NCBI RefSeq assembly: GCF_900176425.1
Contig: NZ_FWXS01000001.1
Span: forward strand, 248,001-312,000
Length of the DNA: 64,000 bases
Direction: 5' to 3'
From: Moheibacter sediminis
GTDB lineage: Bacteria; Bacteroidota; Bacteroidia; Flavobacteriales; Weeksellaceae
The translations under genes were made by a program, and so were the position numbers. The notes beneath the pieces were generated by a model. That model saw only the letters and a list, made by a program, of their open reading frames with translations, did not search any database and was not told the origin of the DNA. Positions 52,729 through 60,616 of this stretch are shown one piece after another; within the stretch, counting starts at the first letter, position 1, and each line of letters opens with the position of its first letter.

Positions 52729-55700
52729 TTAGTCGCATTTTTTCTGGATGCATTTCCAGACCGCTCCGTTGTGTAGTTTGACACAACCAGCTTGTATATC
52801 ATAAATTAACATTCCTTCTTTGGGTTCGGTTATTGCATTTTCGTTTTGGACACGTGTAATCACAAATCCTTTATTTTTTGATTCCAATGCTAGAAAGCCA
52901 TTTGGAATGCTTTCCGGCCAGCTTTTAGATGGAGCCGAAAGAGAGCTGATTCCCGTAATTGTATTGGCATCCGCCAGCTCTGGGTTGGGATCTTTATAGC
53001 AACCACAATTATTAAATATGACTGCTTCTTCAACCTTCATCTCACATGTTTCACCTGACGGATAAGACGGAAGTGTAGCTGTGTACGATATGATAGTATT
53101 TCCTGTAGAAATCCCTGTTACAACTCCATTGTTGTCGACAGTAGCCACCAAAGGATTGCTGCTTGCCCATACACCACTTATGACTTCATCAGGAGTGTCA
53201 ACAGAATACGTGATGTTGTCGCCGATGCATACAGGATTTTGTCCGTTGTCAATTGTCATATCAGGAAGTTCATCGTGCAGGCTAATGGTAATAGAAGTCC
53301 TTGAGCTTGGCATAATAGGTGGGTTTCCAGACCATTGATTGGCTATTCTGTATTGAGCCTCCAGAGAACCGCTTGTAAATCCGATGTTTGGTGTAAAGCT
53401 TACTACACCTGTCAATGTATTTACTGATAAATTTCCTTTTCCGGGTATAGTAAGATTGGTGGTATTATTTCCTGGGTTATTTACATTGTTTGGGTCAAAT
53501 AGTCGTATTGATGAATTCTGTACTGTAAAAGCATTTCCGTTTACAGGTGCATGCGGTTGAACATAATCATCCAGGTCAAATGTAAGAGCTTTAGGTTCAC
53601 AGAAACTAATTTCAACTTTTTGCGTTATCGGCGGATAGCCGGCAGTTGTAGGTGGAGCAGAACAATCATAAGTTACGTCACTATATGGAGTCATAGAGTC
53701 AGGGCGTATAGTATTGATAGCCGGATTATCTTCTACAAATTCATCAAAAATTTGATCTCCGGTAGGGCTCGCGTCAAAAAATTTAATCGGGCTTCCGGCA
53801 GAATTACCTACAAATGTTCCGGCACTCTCAAAGTTTGTATCTCCTGTGAAATAAAATTCGCCATAACCACTTATATCACCGGAATTTCTGAAGTTTGCTC
53901 CTCGTACAAACCCGGTTGTTGAGTTAATTAAAATAGATAATGTTCCTTCTAATTCAAACATATTAGTTACCCAGATCAAACCATTGTTTTCTGAAGTTCC
54001 GTTTCCTACAAAATAATCATTACTAAGAATAGTACAATTATTTACTATACTTGAACCTGCTACATTGTGAGATACAGATCCTCCTACTACAACTCTTTCA
54101 TTATTGACCATTTGACTGATTGGAGAATTAAGAGACAAATTACCTCCGTCAAATATGGTCAGCAAATTATTATTTTGAAGAAGCGGTCCTTGAAATTCTA
54201 CAGAGGCGGCATTGTGGAATTCCAAAATTCCATCGTTGGTCAGATATGTATCCATCCCAAAAATAATGTTTTGGTAAATCTGCATAGTGCCGTAATTATT
54301 TACTTCTGTGGAAATACCAGTTCCTGAATTGGCTCTGTAAATCTGCGCCGTTCCACTATTGTCAAAAGGACTGGTAATGTTGGTAGCGCCATTCGTTTGA
54401 TTTAGAAGCACATTTCCTCCTAATTTATTATCAAAGTAACCACTTGTACCTAAGAAGAAAAAGTTATTATTGACAGTAAAACTACTGTGATTGATAATAG
54501 TCATATTGTTACCATTGAATTTGTTTAAAGTCATGGTGCCATGGTTTACTATCTCCGATCCATTCAAAAATATAGCGTCTCCAGATGTCATATTTACAAC
54601 ACCATCGACCATATTTTCAATACTTCCGGCAAAATTTTGTAAATTATCGGAATTAAATGTCCCGTAATTAATTATTTCAGGATGATGATTTGCATTATTA
54701 TAAGTAATTAAATTCATAGTCCCCCTGTTGATGATAGTACCTTCATAAACGTTAGGTCCCCATGAAGGGTTGAAAGTGGTTCCTTCTCCTATACAGATAG
54801 TTCCGCCGGTATTTAAAGTAACTGTACCTGTGTATGTACCTGAATGCAGGCAATAAATTTGACCAGCGTTTACGGTAATGTGTCCTGTGCCATTAGGAAT
54901 GATATTAGTGCAATCAGCACATGCATTTAAAGGTGTAATACTTTCGGAGTTGTTGGATGAATTTCCATCTGAGCCATTGTGGCTAACAGAAGCTGTTACG
55001 GTGTAAGGTCCCGTAGCCTGCTTTTGAGCGGTAATTTCCAATGAATTACTAGTGCCGTTGGCTAAGTTCCCAATCGTCCAAATTCCTGTTGAAGAATTAT
55101 AAGTTCCACCTGAGTTGTTGCTTATGTGTGAAAAACCTGCGGGTAACAAACTTGCCACAGTTACACCAGATGCGTTATTCGGTCCATTATTTTCAACTTC
55201 TATAGTAAAGGTTACATTATCACCAGTTTCTGGCTCATTTGGAGTCATAGAAATATTTATTCCTACATCGGTAGGTTCGTCTGTAATTACGTGCGAAACC
55301 ACTCCACTAATAATCGGACCTTGATATAAGTTCGGATTGTTAAGGTCTGTTCGTGGATTCCTAATAAGGAAGTCAGTATAAGAAACGTCAGTATGGCCAA
55401 ATAAGTAAATCCTTAAATATAATGTTTGTTCAGTTTCATATCCTCCAGGAAAGTTTAATACTAAATTTTGCTCTGATCCTCTAATCAAATTTTGCTCAGA
55501 GTCTAAAATTGTTCCATTTGAAGGAAAAGATGGGTCTGTTGAATAGCGTATTTGTAATTTACTGGGTCCATTAGCTACTGGAGAAAAGTATTGAAATTTA
55601 AATTGAGACAATAATATCTTATATGCATCATTTGGGGTAATGCTAAATTCCAAATATTTACTATAATTTATAGTATTGTTGACACCATTATGAAAATTAT

Positions 55701-57006
55701 TAACTCTAAAACCTGTCCAATCAAAATTTTGTATTGTAACTCCTCCACCAGTGCCGATAGAATTAGCACTGACATTAGTTCCTACTAAAGTTGGAGTAAG
55801 GTTAGCATTATTCCATTTTACTAAATCCACCGGATTGCTATATATACTAATAGTTACTGAAACTGTATTAGAAGTCATGTTATGTATGTTGGTAACATTG
55901 TATTGAAAACTATCTGTACCTATATAATCAAGACTAGGAATATAATTAATGGTATTATCAGGATTTACTGTTGCATTTCCATGAGCTGCATTGGTAATTA
56001 TTGTTACTTGATTAAATGCTCCACTTCCCGGACTGTCATTAGCAAGCACATTGATATTTGTGGTCTGATTTGCAACAACTGATACTGCATCAGCAACCGC
56101 CGTAGGAGCGACAGGAACATTTACTGTAACATTTACTGTAGCTTCATTTGAAGTTCCATTTCCGTCTGTAATAGTATATTTGAAGCTGTCTGAACCTGTG
56201 TAGTTGGTATTGGGTGTATAGGTGACATTTGTAACTCCGTTTACAGTTATATTCTGCCCATTTGTAGGTTGTTGCGTAATGTTTATAGATGTTAGCGTAC
56301 TGTGCGTATCATTGGCTAAAATATTTACAGGGACAGCTATATTTCTCGCTGTGGTAATGTTGTCATTTGCTGCTACAGGAGGTGAAGCGGCGGAAACAGT
56401 TCCTGTAATTGTAGGGGGATAGTTAATTCCTCCCGAGCGCAGAATATGAAAATTTTGATTTGTATTATACGCATATATCCTAATTCTAACAGTTTGTCCG
56501 GGCAGAACAGGATTTACGGAAGATAAACTGTTAGAAGCACTTGTCCAACCAGTAGGAACACTTGTATTTCCAATCATAGTGGAATACGTTGCAAAATTAT
56601 CTTTAGAATAACGAACCTGAAAATTTTGACCGGATGATTGTGCTCTATAGTAAAAATTGAAATTAGCCAAATTTATCTGATAACCTGTGTTGGCAGAAAT
56701 AGAAAACTCGACATATTTTGAAACATCAATACTTCCACCATTTTGTGCAGGAGTGGGCCAACCGGCTGTATGAAAAAAGTTTTCACTCCAAGTTTGATGA
56801 GTTAAGGTAACACCATTTTGGGTAATGTTAGAAGCAGTAATTGTAGTATTGCTTGCAACATAAGTTGGAGCATAGTTGTCATTATTCCATCTAACCAAAT
56901 CCGTCTGAGCAAAAGAAACAAGAGGAGTAATAAACAATAATAAAATAAGAAAAAATTGAAAATAGGTTTTGATTGGAAGTTCGGGTAGTTTAGGTAATTT
57001 GAACAT
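52729..57006 (-). CDS. Giant adhesin-like surface protein with Ig-like repeats
   Basis: Protein of 1425 residues with a signal peptide ending LVSFAQ (about residue 34). Domains in order: a beta-sandwich opening TDLVRWNNDNYAPTYV; two cadherin/VCBS-type repeats (NILANDTHSTLTS and YTPNTNYTGSDSFKYT, then NVLANDSPGSG); a second copy of the opening domain (VDLVKWNNANLTPTLV); a DUF11 repeat (GDNVTFTIEVENNGPNNASG); a long Asn/Gly-rich parallel-beta region (about 690-1070); a gap with a hallmark SFCEPKALTF; and a Big_2 repeat (ASSNPLVATVDNNGVVTGIS). It ends in a module (EGMLIYDIQAGCVKLHNGAVW) like that of the small companion gene. No type A T9SS tail is seen. Confidence 0.8.
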   Translation of the reverse strand: MFKLPKLPELPIKTYFQFFLILLLFITPLVSFAQTDLVRWNNDNYAPTYVASNTTITASNITQNGVTLTHQTWSENFFHTAGWPTPAQNGGSIDVSKYVEFSISANTGYQINLANFNFYYRAQSSGQNFQVRYSKDNFATYSTMIGNTSVPTGWTSASNSLSSVNPVLPGQTVRIRIYAYNTNQNFHILRSGGINYPPTITGTVSAASPPVAANDNITTARNIAVPVNILANDTHSTLTSINITQQPTNGQNITVNGVTNVTYTPNTNYTGSDSFKYTITDGNGTSNEATVNVTVNVPVAPTAVADAVSVVANQTTNINVLANDSPGSGAFNQVTIITNAAHGNATVNPDNTINYIPSLDYIGTDSFQYNVTNIHNMTSNTVSVTISIYSNPVDLVKWNNANLTPTLVGTNVSANSIGTGGGVTIQNFDWTGFRVNNFHNGVNNTINYSKYLEFSITPNDAYKILLSQFKFQYFSPVANGPSKLQIRYSTDPSFPSNGTILDSEQNLIRGSEQNLVLNFPGGYETEQTLYLRIYLFGHTDVSYTDFLIRNPRTDLNNPNLYQGPIISGVVSHVITDEPTDVGINISMTPNEPETGDNVTFTIEVENNGPNNASGVTVASLLPAGFSHISNNSGGTYNSSTGIWTIGNLANGTSNSLEITAQKQATGPYTVTASVSHNGSDGNSSNNSESITPLNACADCTNIIPNGTGHITVNAGQIYCLHSGTYTGTVTLNTGGTICIGEGTTFNPSWGPNVYEGTIINRGTMNLITYNNANHHPEIINYGTFNSDNLQNFAGSIENMVDGVVNMTSGDAIFLNGSEIVNHGTMTLNKFNGNNMTIINHSSFTVNNNFFFLGTSGYFDNKLGGNVLLNQTNGATNITSPFDNSGTAQIYRANSGTGISTEVNNYGTMQIYQNIIFGMDTYLTNDGILEFHNAASVEFQGPLLQNNNLLTIFDGGNLSLNSPISQMVNNERVVVGGSVSHNVAGSSIVNNCTILSNDYFVGNGTSENNGLIWVTNMFELEGTLSILINSTTGFVRGANFRNSGDISGYGEFYFTGDTNFESAGTFVGNSAGSPIKFFDASPTGDQIFDEFVEDNPAINTIRPDSMTPYSDVTYDCSAPPTTAGYPPITQKVEISFCEPKALTFDLDDYVQPHAPVNGNAFTVQNSSIRLFDPNNVNNPGNNTTNLTIPGKGNLSVNTLTGVVSFTPNIGFTSGSLEAQYRIANQWSGNPPIMPSSRTSITISLHDELPDMTIDNGQNPVCIGDNITYSVDTPDEVISGVWASSNPLVATVDNNGVVTGISTGNTIISYTATLPSYPSGETCEMKVEEAVIFNNCGCYKDPNPELADANTITGISSLSAPSKSWPESIPNGFLALESKNKGFVITRVQNENAITEPKEGMLIYDIQAGCVKLHNGAVWKCIQKKCD

Positions 57007-57413
57007 TTTGGCGGTTTAGTTTTTTAATTCATCTAATTAAATATGATATTTGAAGTGAGTTCTTTCAACTAATTATATAACAAATTCACAAGGAGTAAAT
57101 AAAAACTCTTTGTGTATAAGGATTACATAAAATTCGTATATAAAAGAAAAAACACGAAAGTGTTGTTTCTGTATAATCAGCAAAGTTTGAACAGATATTT
57201 GTTCGGTTCTCTTCTACAATAACATCGTTCAAGATTGAAAACGACGCTTGGGCTTGGTTGTTTTGTCTCATCCTGTGTTTTTAGGTCGGTTTCAGGATAA
57301 GCCGGAATAGGACGCAAACCTACAATAAATTTTTTAAATCACTAAAAAAAATATTGATAACTAAGGTTTTACCTTAAATTTCTTAACATACATCAAGATT
57401 CTTCATTTTGTCA
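57007..57413. other. 407-bp gene-free region between thiL and the giant surface gene
   Basis: Upstream region of the adhesin-like gene (minus strand) and downstream of thiL. Only short spurious frames occur; one minus-strand frame starting at a TTG near 57320 would give about 46 residues but has no family likeness. No RNA structure or terminator was recognised with confidence. Confidence 0.4.
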
Positions 57414-58466
57414 TTATTCATCATCAAATGAATTCCAGCCCTGCGCGGTCAAAGGAACTGCCGATTCACTTCCTTGTAGTATCAAGTAGTTTTCAGCATT
57501 TTGTTCAGTGGTATGACCAATAACTGTAAAGTTTGGATTTCCTTTGATTTTTGGAAAATCAGCTTGTGAGATAGTGAATAGCAATTCGTAATCTTCACCA
57601 CCGTTCAGTGCACAAGTAATTGGATTGATTCCAAATTCCTCTGCTGTTTTAATGACCATAGGATCTAAAGGAATTTTTTCCTCATAAATTTTAAATCCAT
57701 AGCCGCTTTGTTCAGAAAGATGCAGGATTTCAGAAGAAAGTCCATCCGAAATATCAATCATTGAAGTGGGTTTTACTTCTAGTTTTTCCAAAAGTTCAAC
57801 GATGTGTTTTCCTGCTTCCGGTTTCAATTGACGCCCAACGATGTAATCGTATTCCGCCAAATCCGGTTGTGTGTTTGGATTTACTTTGAAAACTTCATTT
57901 TCGCGTTCCAATACTTGAAGCCCTAAAAACGCACCACCCAAATCTCCGCTTACAACCAATAAATCATTTTCTCCTGCTCCGTTTCTGTAAGTTAAATTTT
58001 CTTTTTTTGCTGAGCCGATTGCAGTAATGCTTAGGATTAATCCTGATGTGGAAGAAGTCGTGTCACCACCAATTAAATCGACATTGTATTTTTTGCAGGC
58101 AATTTTAATTCCTTCATACAATTCATCCAAAGCTTCCACCGGAAAACGATTGGAAACCGCAACAGAAACCAAAATCTGCGAAGGAACTGCATTCATCGCA
58201 TAGATGTCGCTGAGGTTGACCATCACCGATTTGTATCCCAAATGTTTCAAAGGAACATAAGCCAAATTGAAATGTACACCTTCCACCAACATATCGGTTG
58301 AAACAACAGTTTCATTTCCTTCTAAATTTAAAACTGCAGCATCGTCTCCGATTCCTTTCACGGTTGATTCGTTATGAATTTCAATTGATTCGGTTAAGTG
58401 TTTGATCAATCCGAATTCGCCTAATTTATCTAAAGGAGTTAAATTTTGTTCTTTGTTGTCAAGCAT
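57414..58466 (-). CDS. thiL: Thiamine-monophosphate kinase
   Basis: ATP-dependent kinase of 350 residues in the PurM-like fold that makes thiamine diphosphate from the monophosphate. Recognisable segments: GEFGLIKHLTESIE, GIGDDAAVL, VVSTDMLVEGVHFNLAY, VNLSDIYAMNAVPSQILVSV, LIGGDTTSSTSGL and SMIDISDGLSSE. The ATG at 58466 lies 1 bp after the stop of the thioesterase gene, so coupling is likely; a longer frame starting at 58487 overlaps that gene and adds no conserved sequence. Confidence 0.95.
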   Translation of the reverse strand: MLDNKEQNLTPLDKLGEFGLIKHLTESIEIHNESTVKGIGDDAAVLNLEGNETVVSTDMLVEGVHFNLAYVPLKHLGYKSVMVNLSDIYAMNAVPSQILVSVAVSNRFPVEALDELYEGIKIACKKYNVDLIGGDTTSSTSGLILSITAIGSAKKENLTYRNGAGENDLLVVSGDLGGAFLGLQVLERENEVFKVNPNTQPDLAEYDYIVGRQLKPEAGKHIVELLEKLEVKPTSMIDISDGLSSEILHLSEQSGYGFKIYEEKIPLDPMVIKTAEEFGINPITCALNGGEDYELLFTISQADFPKIKGNPNFTVIGHTTEQNAENYLILQGSESAVPLTAQGWNSFDDE

Positions 58467-58467
58467 T

Positions 58468-58965
58468 TTAAAATGTTTTTGGGTCAATGTTTTCAGGTGA
58501 AACGGGCAATGATTTCAAATCAGCCAAAGATAATTTCCTGACTGAATGGGTGTCGATATTCGCATTTAATTTTTCAAGCATTTCTACTGGAGGCGGAGTT
58601 TTTTTGCGTTCTTTCATAGAAAACCAAACACCGAAAACGCGCGAATAAGCGATGTGCATCCCGGTATTTTTATCGTATAAATTGTGTTCAAATTCAAAAA
58701 TTTCTCCGTTTTCAGAATTTCCTGTAACAGCTACGGAAATCATGATTTCCTGTCCTTCGTGTGCTTCACGGAAAAATGAAAATTCTTCGCGCAATACTGC
58801 GGGTCCGATTCCGTATTTTGCTAAATCTGAAAGTTTTATGCCGCAATGTCTCAAAAATGAAATCCGGGCATGGCTTGTGAAGTTCATGTAAGAAGCATTT
58901 GCAAGGTGCATGTTGGCATCTAAATCTGACCAGCGGATGAGAGTTTCTGCGAAAAATGGTTTCAT
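58468..58965 (-). CDS. Acyl-CoA thioesterase (4HBT hot-dog fold)
   Basis: Protein of 165 residues with a single hot-dog domain. The catalytic Asp region is RWSDLDANMHLANASYMNF (near residues 11-29), and the strands that follow fit YbgC/FadM-type thioesterases. ATG 58965 gives the usual MKPFFAETLIRWSD start; the extra ten codons upstream are not conserved in type. Substrate unknown; likely acyl-CoA or acyl-ACP. Upstream of thiL with a 1-bp gap. Confidence 0.85.
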   Translation of the reverse strand: MKPFFAETLIRWSDLDANMHLANASYMNFTSHARISFLRHCGIKLSDLAKYGIGPAVLREEFSFFREAHEGQEIMISVAVTGNSENGEIFEFEHNLYDKNTGMHIAYSRVFGVWFSMKERKKTPPPVEMLEKLNANIDTHSVRKLSLADLKSLPVSPENIDPKTF

Positions 58966-58998
58966 TGTTTGAATTTGTGCAAAGGTACAAAGCATAAA

Positions 58999-59035
58999 TA
59001 GAAAAGCCGCTTGTTTTGATGAGAAGCGGCTTTTC
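58999..59035 (-). terminator. Terminator of the lipocalin-like gene
   Basis: AAAAGCCGCTT pairs with AAGCGGCTTTT (11 bp). It lies between the lipocalin-like gene and the thioesterase gene on the minus strand. Confidence 0.85.
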
Positions 59036-59052
59036 GATATTTCTAATTTATA

Positions 59053-59586
59053 TTATTGTTTTGTGAAAACAAATGTGATGTCCTGCAAAATTTCAAATCC
59101 CCCTTCGCCATTTGGTCCAGTCATGAATCCTTCAGGAATGGTATAAGTTAATTTATTACCTGACAAAACAGCAGTAACTGTTTGTCCGTCAATCACAACG
59201 GTAATATCATTTTGAGTTTGTGACCAAGTGAAATTCGTTTCTTCTGTTTCTTCCACACACTCAACGGTATAATTTTCTCCATCAATCGTGATTTGTGCAT
59301 ACGAGTTGGAAGTGCTGATTCCAGTATTGTTGGGTAGAAAAGACATTAATTCATTTTGATAACAGTTTGTTTCTGCCATCAAACTTGTATTTGCAGTTCC
59401 ATCTTGATTGAAATCAAATGGTTCTTCCAGATTTAACTCTGTTAATTTCCAGACTCCTGGAATGGTTACATCTTCGCCATTATTGGTATCTCCGGGATGA
59501 TAACTTTCGTCCTCCCAAGCTTCACAAGAAGTAAAAAGGGAAATACTGATTATTAAATAAATACTTGATTGAAGTAGTTTTCTCAT
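59053..59586 (-). CDS. Lipocalin-like lipoprotein
   Basis: Lipoprotein of 177 residues with lipobox FTSC (Cys near 21) followed by acidic residues, then VTIPGVWKLTELNLEEPFDF and a beta-rich body (TFVFTKQ end) that fits the Bacteroidota lipocalin-like (Lipocalin_4/5) families. ATG 59586 is used because it directly starts the signal peptide. Ligand unknown; such proteins are usually periplasmic or surface-exposed. Its own terminator follows. Confidence 0.7.
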   Translation of the reverse strand: MRKLLQSSIYLIISISLFTSCEAWEDESYHPGDTNNGEDVTIPGVWKLTELNLEEPFDFNQDGTANTSLMAETNCYQNELMSFLPNNTGISTSNSYAQITIDGENYTVECVEETEETNFTWSQTQNDITVVIDGQTVTAVLSGNKLTYTIPEGFMTGPNGEGGFEILQDITFVFTKQ

Positions 59587-59627
59587 GTGTTTCAATTATT
59601 TGGGTAAATGTAATATTTTTTATAAAA

Positions 59628-60155
59628 TTAATCTGAATTTAACATTTGGATTAAATCAGATTCATAACCTTTTTGCAGAAGGTAATTTCTTATTTTAGCT
59701 TTCTTCTTAAAACTTTCGCGTTCAGATTTCAGGGATTCTTTTTTCTTTTGAAATAATTCTTCCAATCGGGAAAAATAATCATCAGCATTGATTTCTTTCA
59801 AAGCAGAATCAATCATTTTTGAAGGAACTCTTTTCTTTTTTAATTCAGATTTAATTTTAATTCTTCCCCAATTTTTTTGGTTGAATTTTCCACGCACAAA
59901 ACTCTTAGCGAAACGTTCTTCGTTCAGAAAATTGTATTGAATCAAATAAATTATGATTTCATCTCGGGCTTCGGGAATGATAAAAAATTCGTGTAATTTA
60001 TTCTCCACTTCCCACTGACAGCGGTCTTGGTAAGCGCAGTATTTTGCGAGTTTGTCTCTGATTTCTGTAACGGTAAAACTTTCTGTTTTGTTGTTATTTT
60101 TTATATCCAATTCTGTTGCGTTCTTTTTGTTCTTCCGTTTGATTGTCTTTTTCAA
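59628..60155 (-). CDS. recX: Regulatory protein RecX
   Basis: RecA modulator of 175 residues with the RecX helical repeats: YCAYQDRCQWEVENKLHEFF, LIQYNFLNEERFAKSFVRGKF, then WGRIKIKSELKKKRVPSKMI. It caps RecA filaments and limits recombination. The first 26 residues are a low-complexity basic stretch not typical of the family. The start overlaps the preceding ORF6N gene by 62 bp, so the true start may lie further in, perhaps at a non-ATG codon near FTVTEIRD. Confidence 0.9.
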   Translation of the reverse strand: MKKTIKRKNKKNATELDIKNNNKTESFTVTEIRDKLAKYCAYQDRCQWEVENKLHEFFIIPEARDEIIIYLIQYNFLNEERFAKSFVRGKFNQKNWGRIKIKSELKKKRVPSKMIDSALKEINADDYFSRLEELFQKKKESLKSERESFKKKAKIRNYLLQKGYESDLIQMLNSD

Positions 60156-60597
60156 GTAAATAATTAATTACCTGAAAAATATCTTTGAAATTCTTATCGT
60201 ATTTAGATTCCATCTCTTTCAATTTGTCGGAAAGTTCTTTATAACTCATCACAAATTCCTTCAAAGAAATGAAAGCATCAACAATTGCAATGTTGGTTTG
60301 AATCGCTTTACACTTGCTAACATTGTAACTCCGTGTTCTGTGAATGCGAATGGAGTTGTGGTTACGTTTCTTTTGGATTGATTGATCCGATGCGGTCACA
60401 ATTTGTGACCGCATCATTTCCCATTCGTCTTGAGTTAGCCTGAACATAAATCTTTCAGGGAATCTTTCAATATTTCTTTTAACTGCCTGATTGAGAACTT
60501 TAGTCTCAACTTCATAAAGTTCGGCTAAGTCGAAATCCAACATGACACTTTGCCCTCGGACTTCATAGATTTTGTTTTGGATGGTTGTAAGTTGCAT
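60094..60597 (-). pseudogene. ORF6N-domain protein with two compensating frameshifts
   Basis: The open frame (167 residues) starts as a normal ORF6N protein (SVMLDFDLAELYEVETKVLNQ then AVKRNIERFPERFMFRLT) and resumes at KAIQTNIAIVDAFISLKEFV. The residues between (about 18, NHNSIRIHRTRSYNVSKC) do not match the family. In the neighbouring frame the same DNA (about 60305-60367, minus strand) reads VTTTPFAFTEHGVTMLASV, exactly the missing ORF6N core. Two indels thus shift out of frame and back. The protein is probably inactive. Such genes are common in phage and mobile DNA of Bacteroidota. Its 3' end overlaps recX. Confidence 0.85.
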
Positions 60598-60616
60598 AGA
60601 TTCAAATTTAATGAAT

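Noticed and set aside
57086-57271. Minus-strand 61-codon frame upstream of the giant surface gene
   Set aside because: Low-complexity composition, no start context or family likeness; a neighbouring frame (46 codons from a TTG) is equally open, so neither is supported.
57255-57330. Riboswitch-like GGTTT..GGACGCAAACC sequence before the giant surface gene
   Set aside because: It faintly resembles the c-di-GMP-I core on the plus strand, but no gene lies downstream on that strand and the remaining conserved parts are missing.
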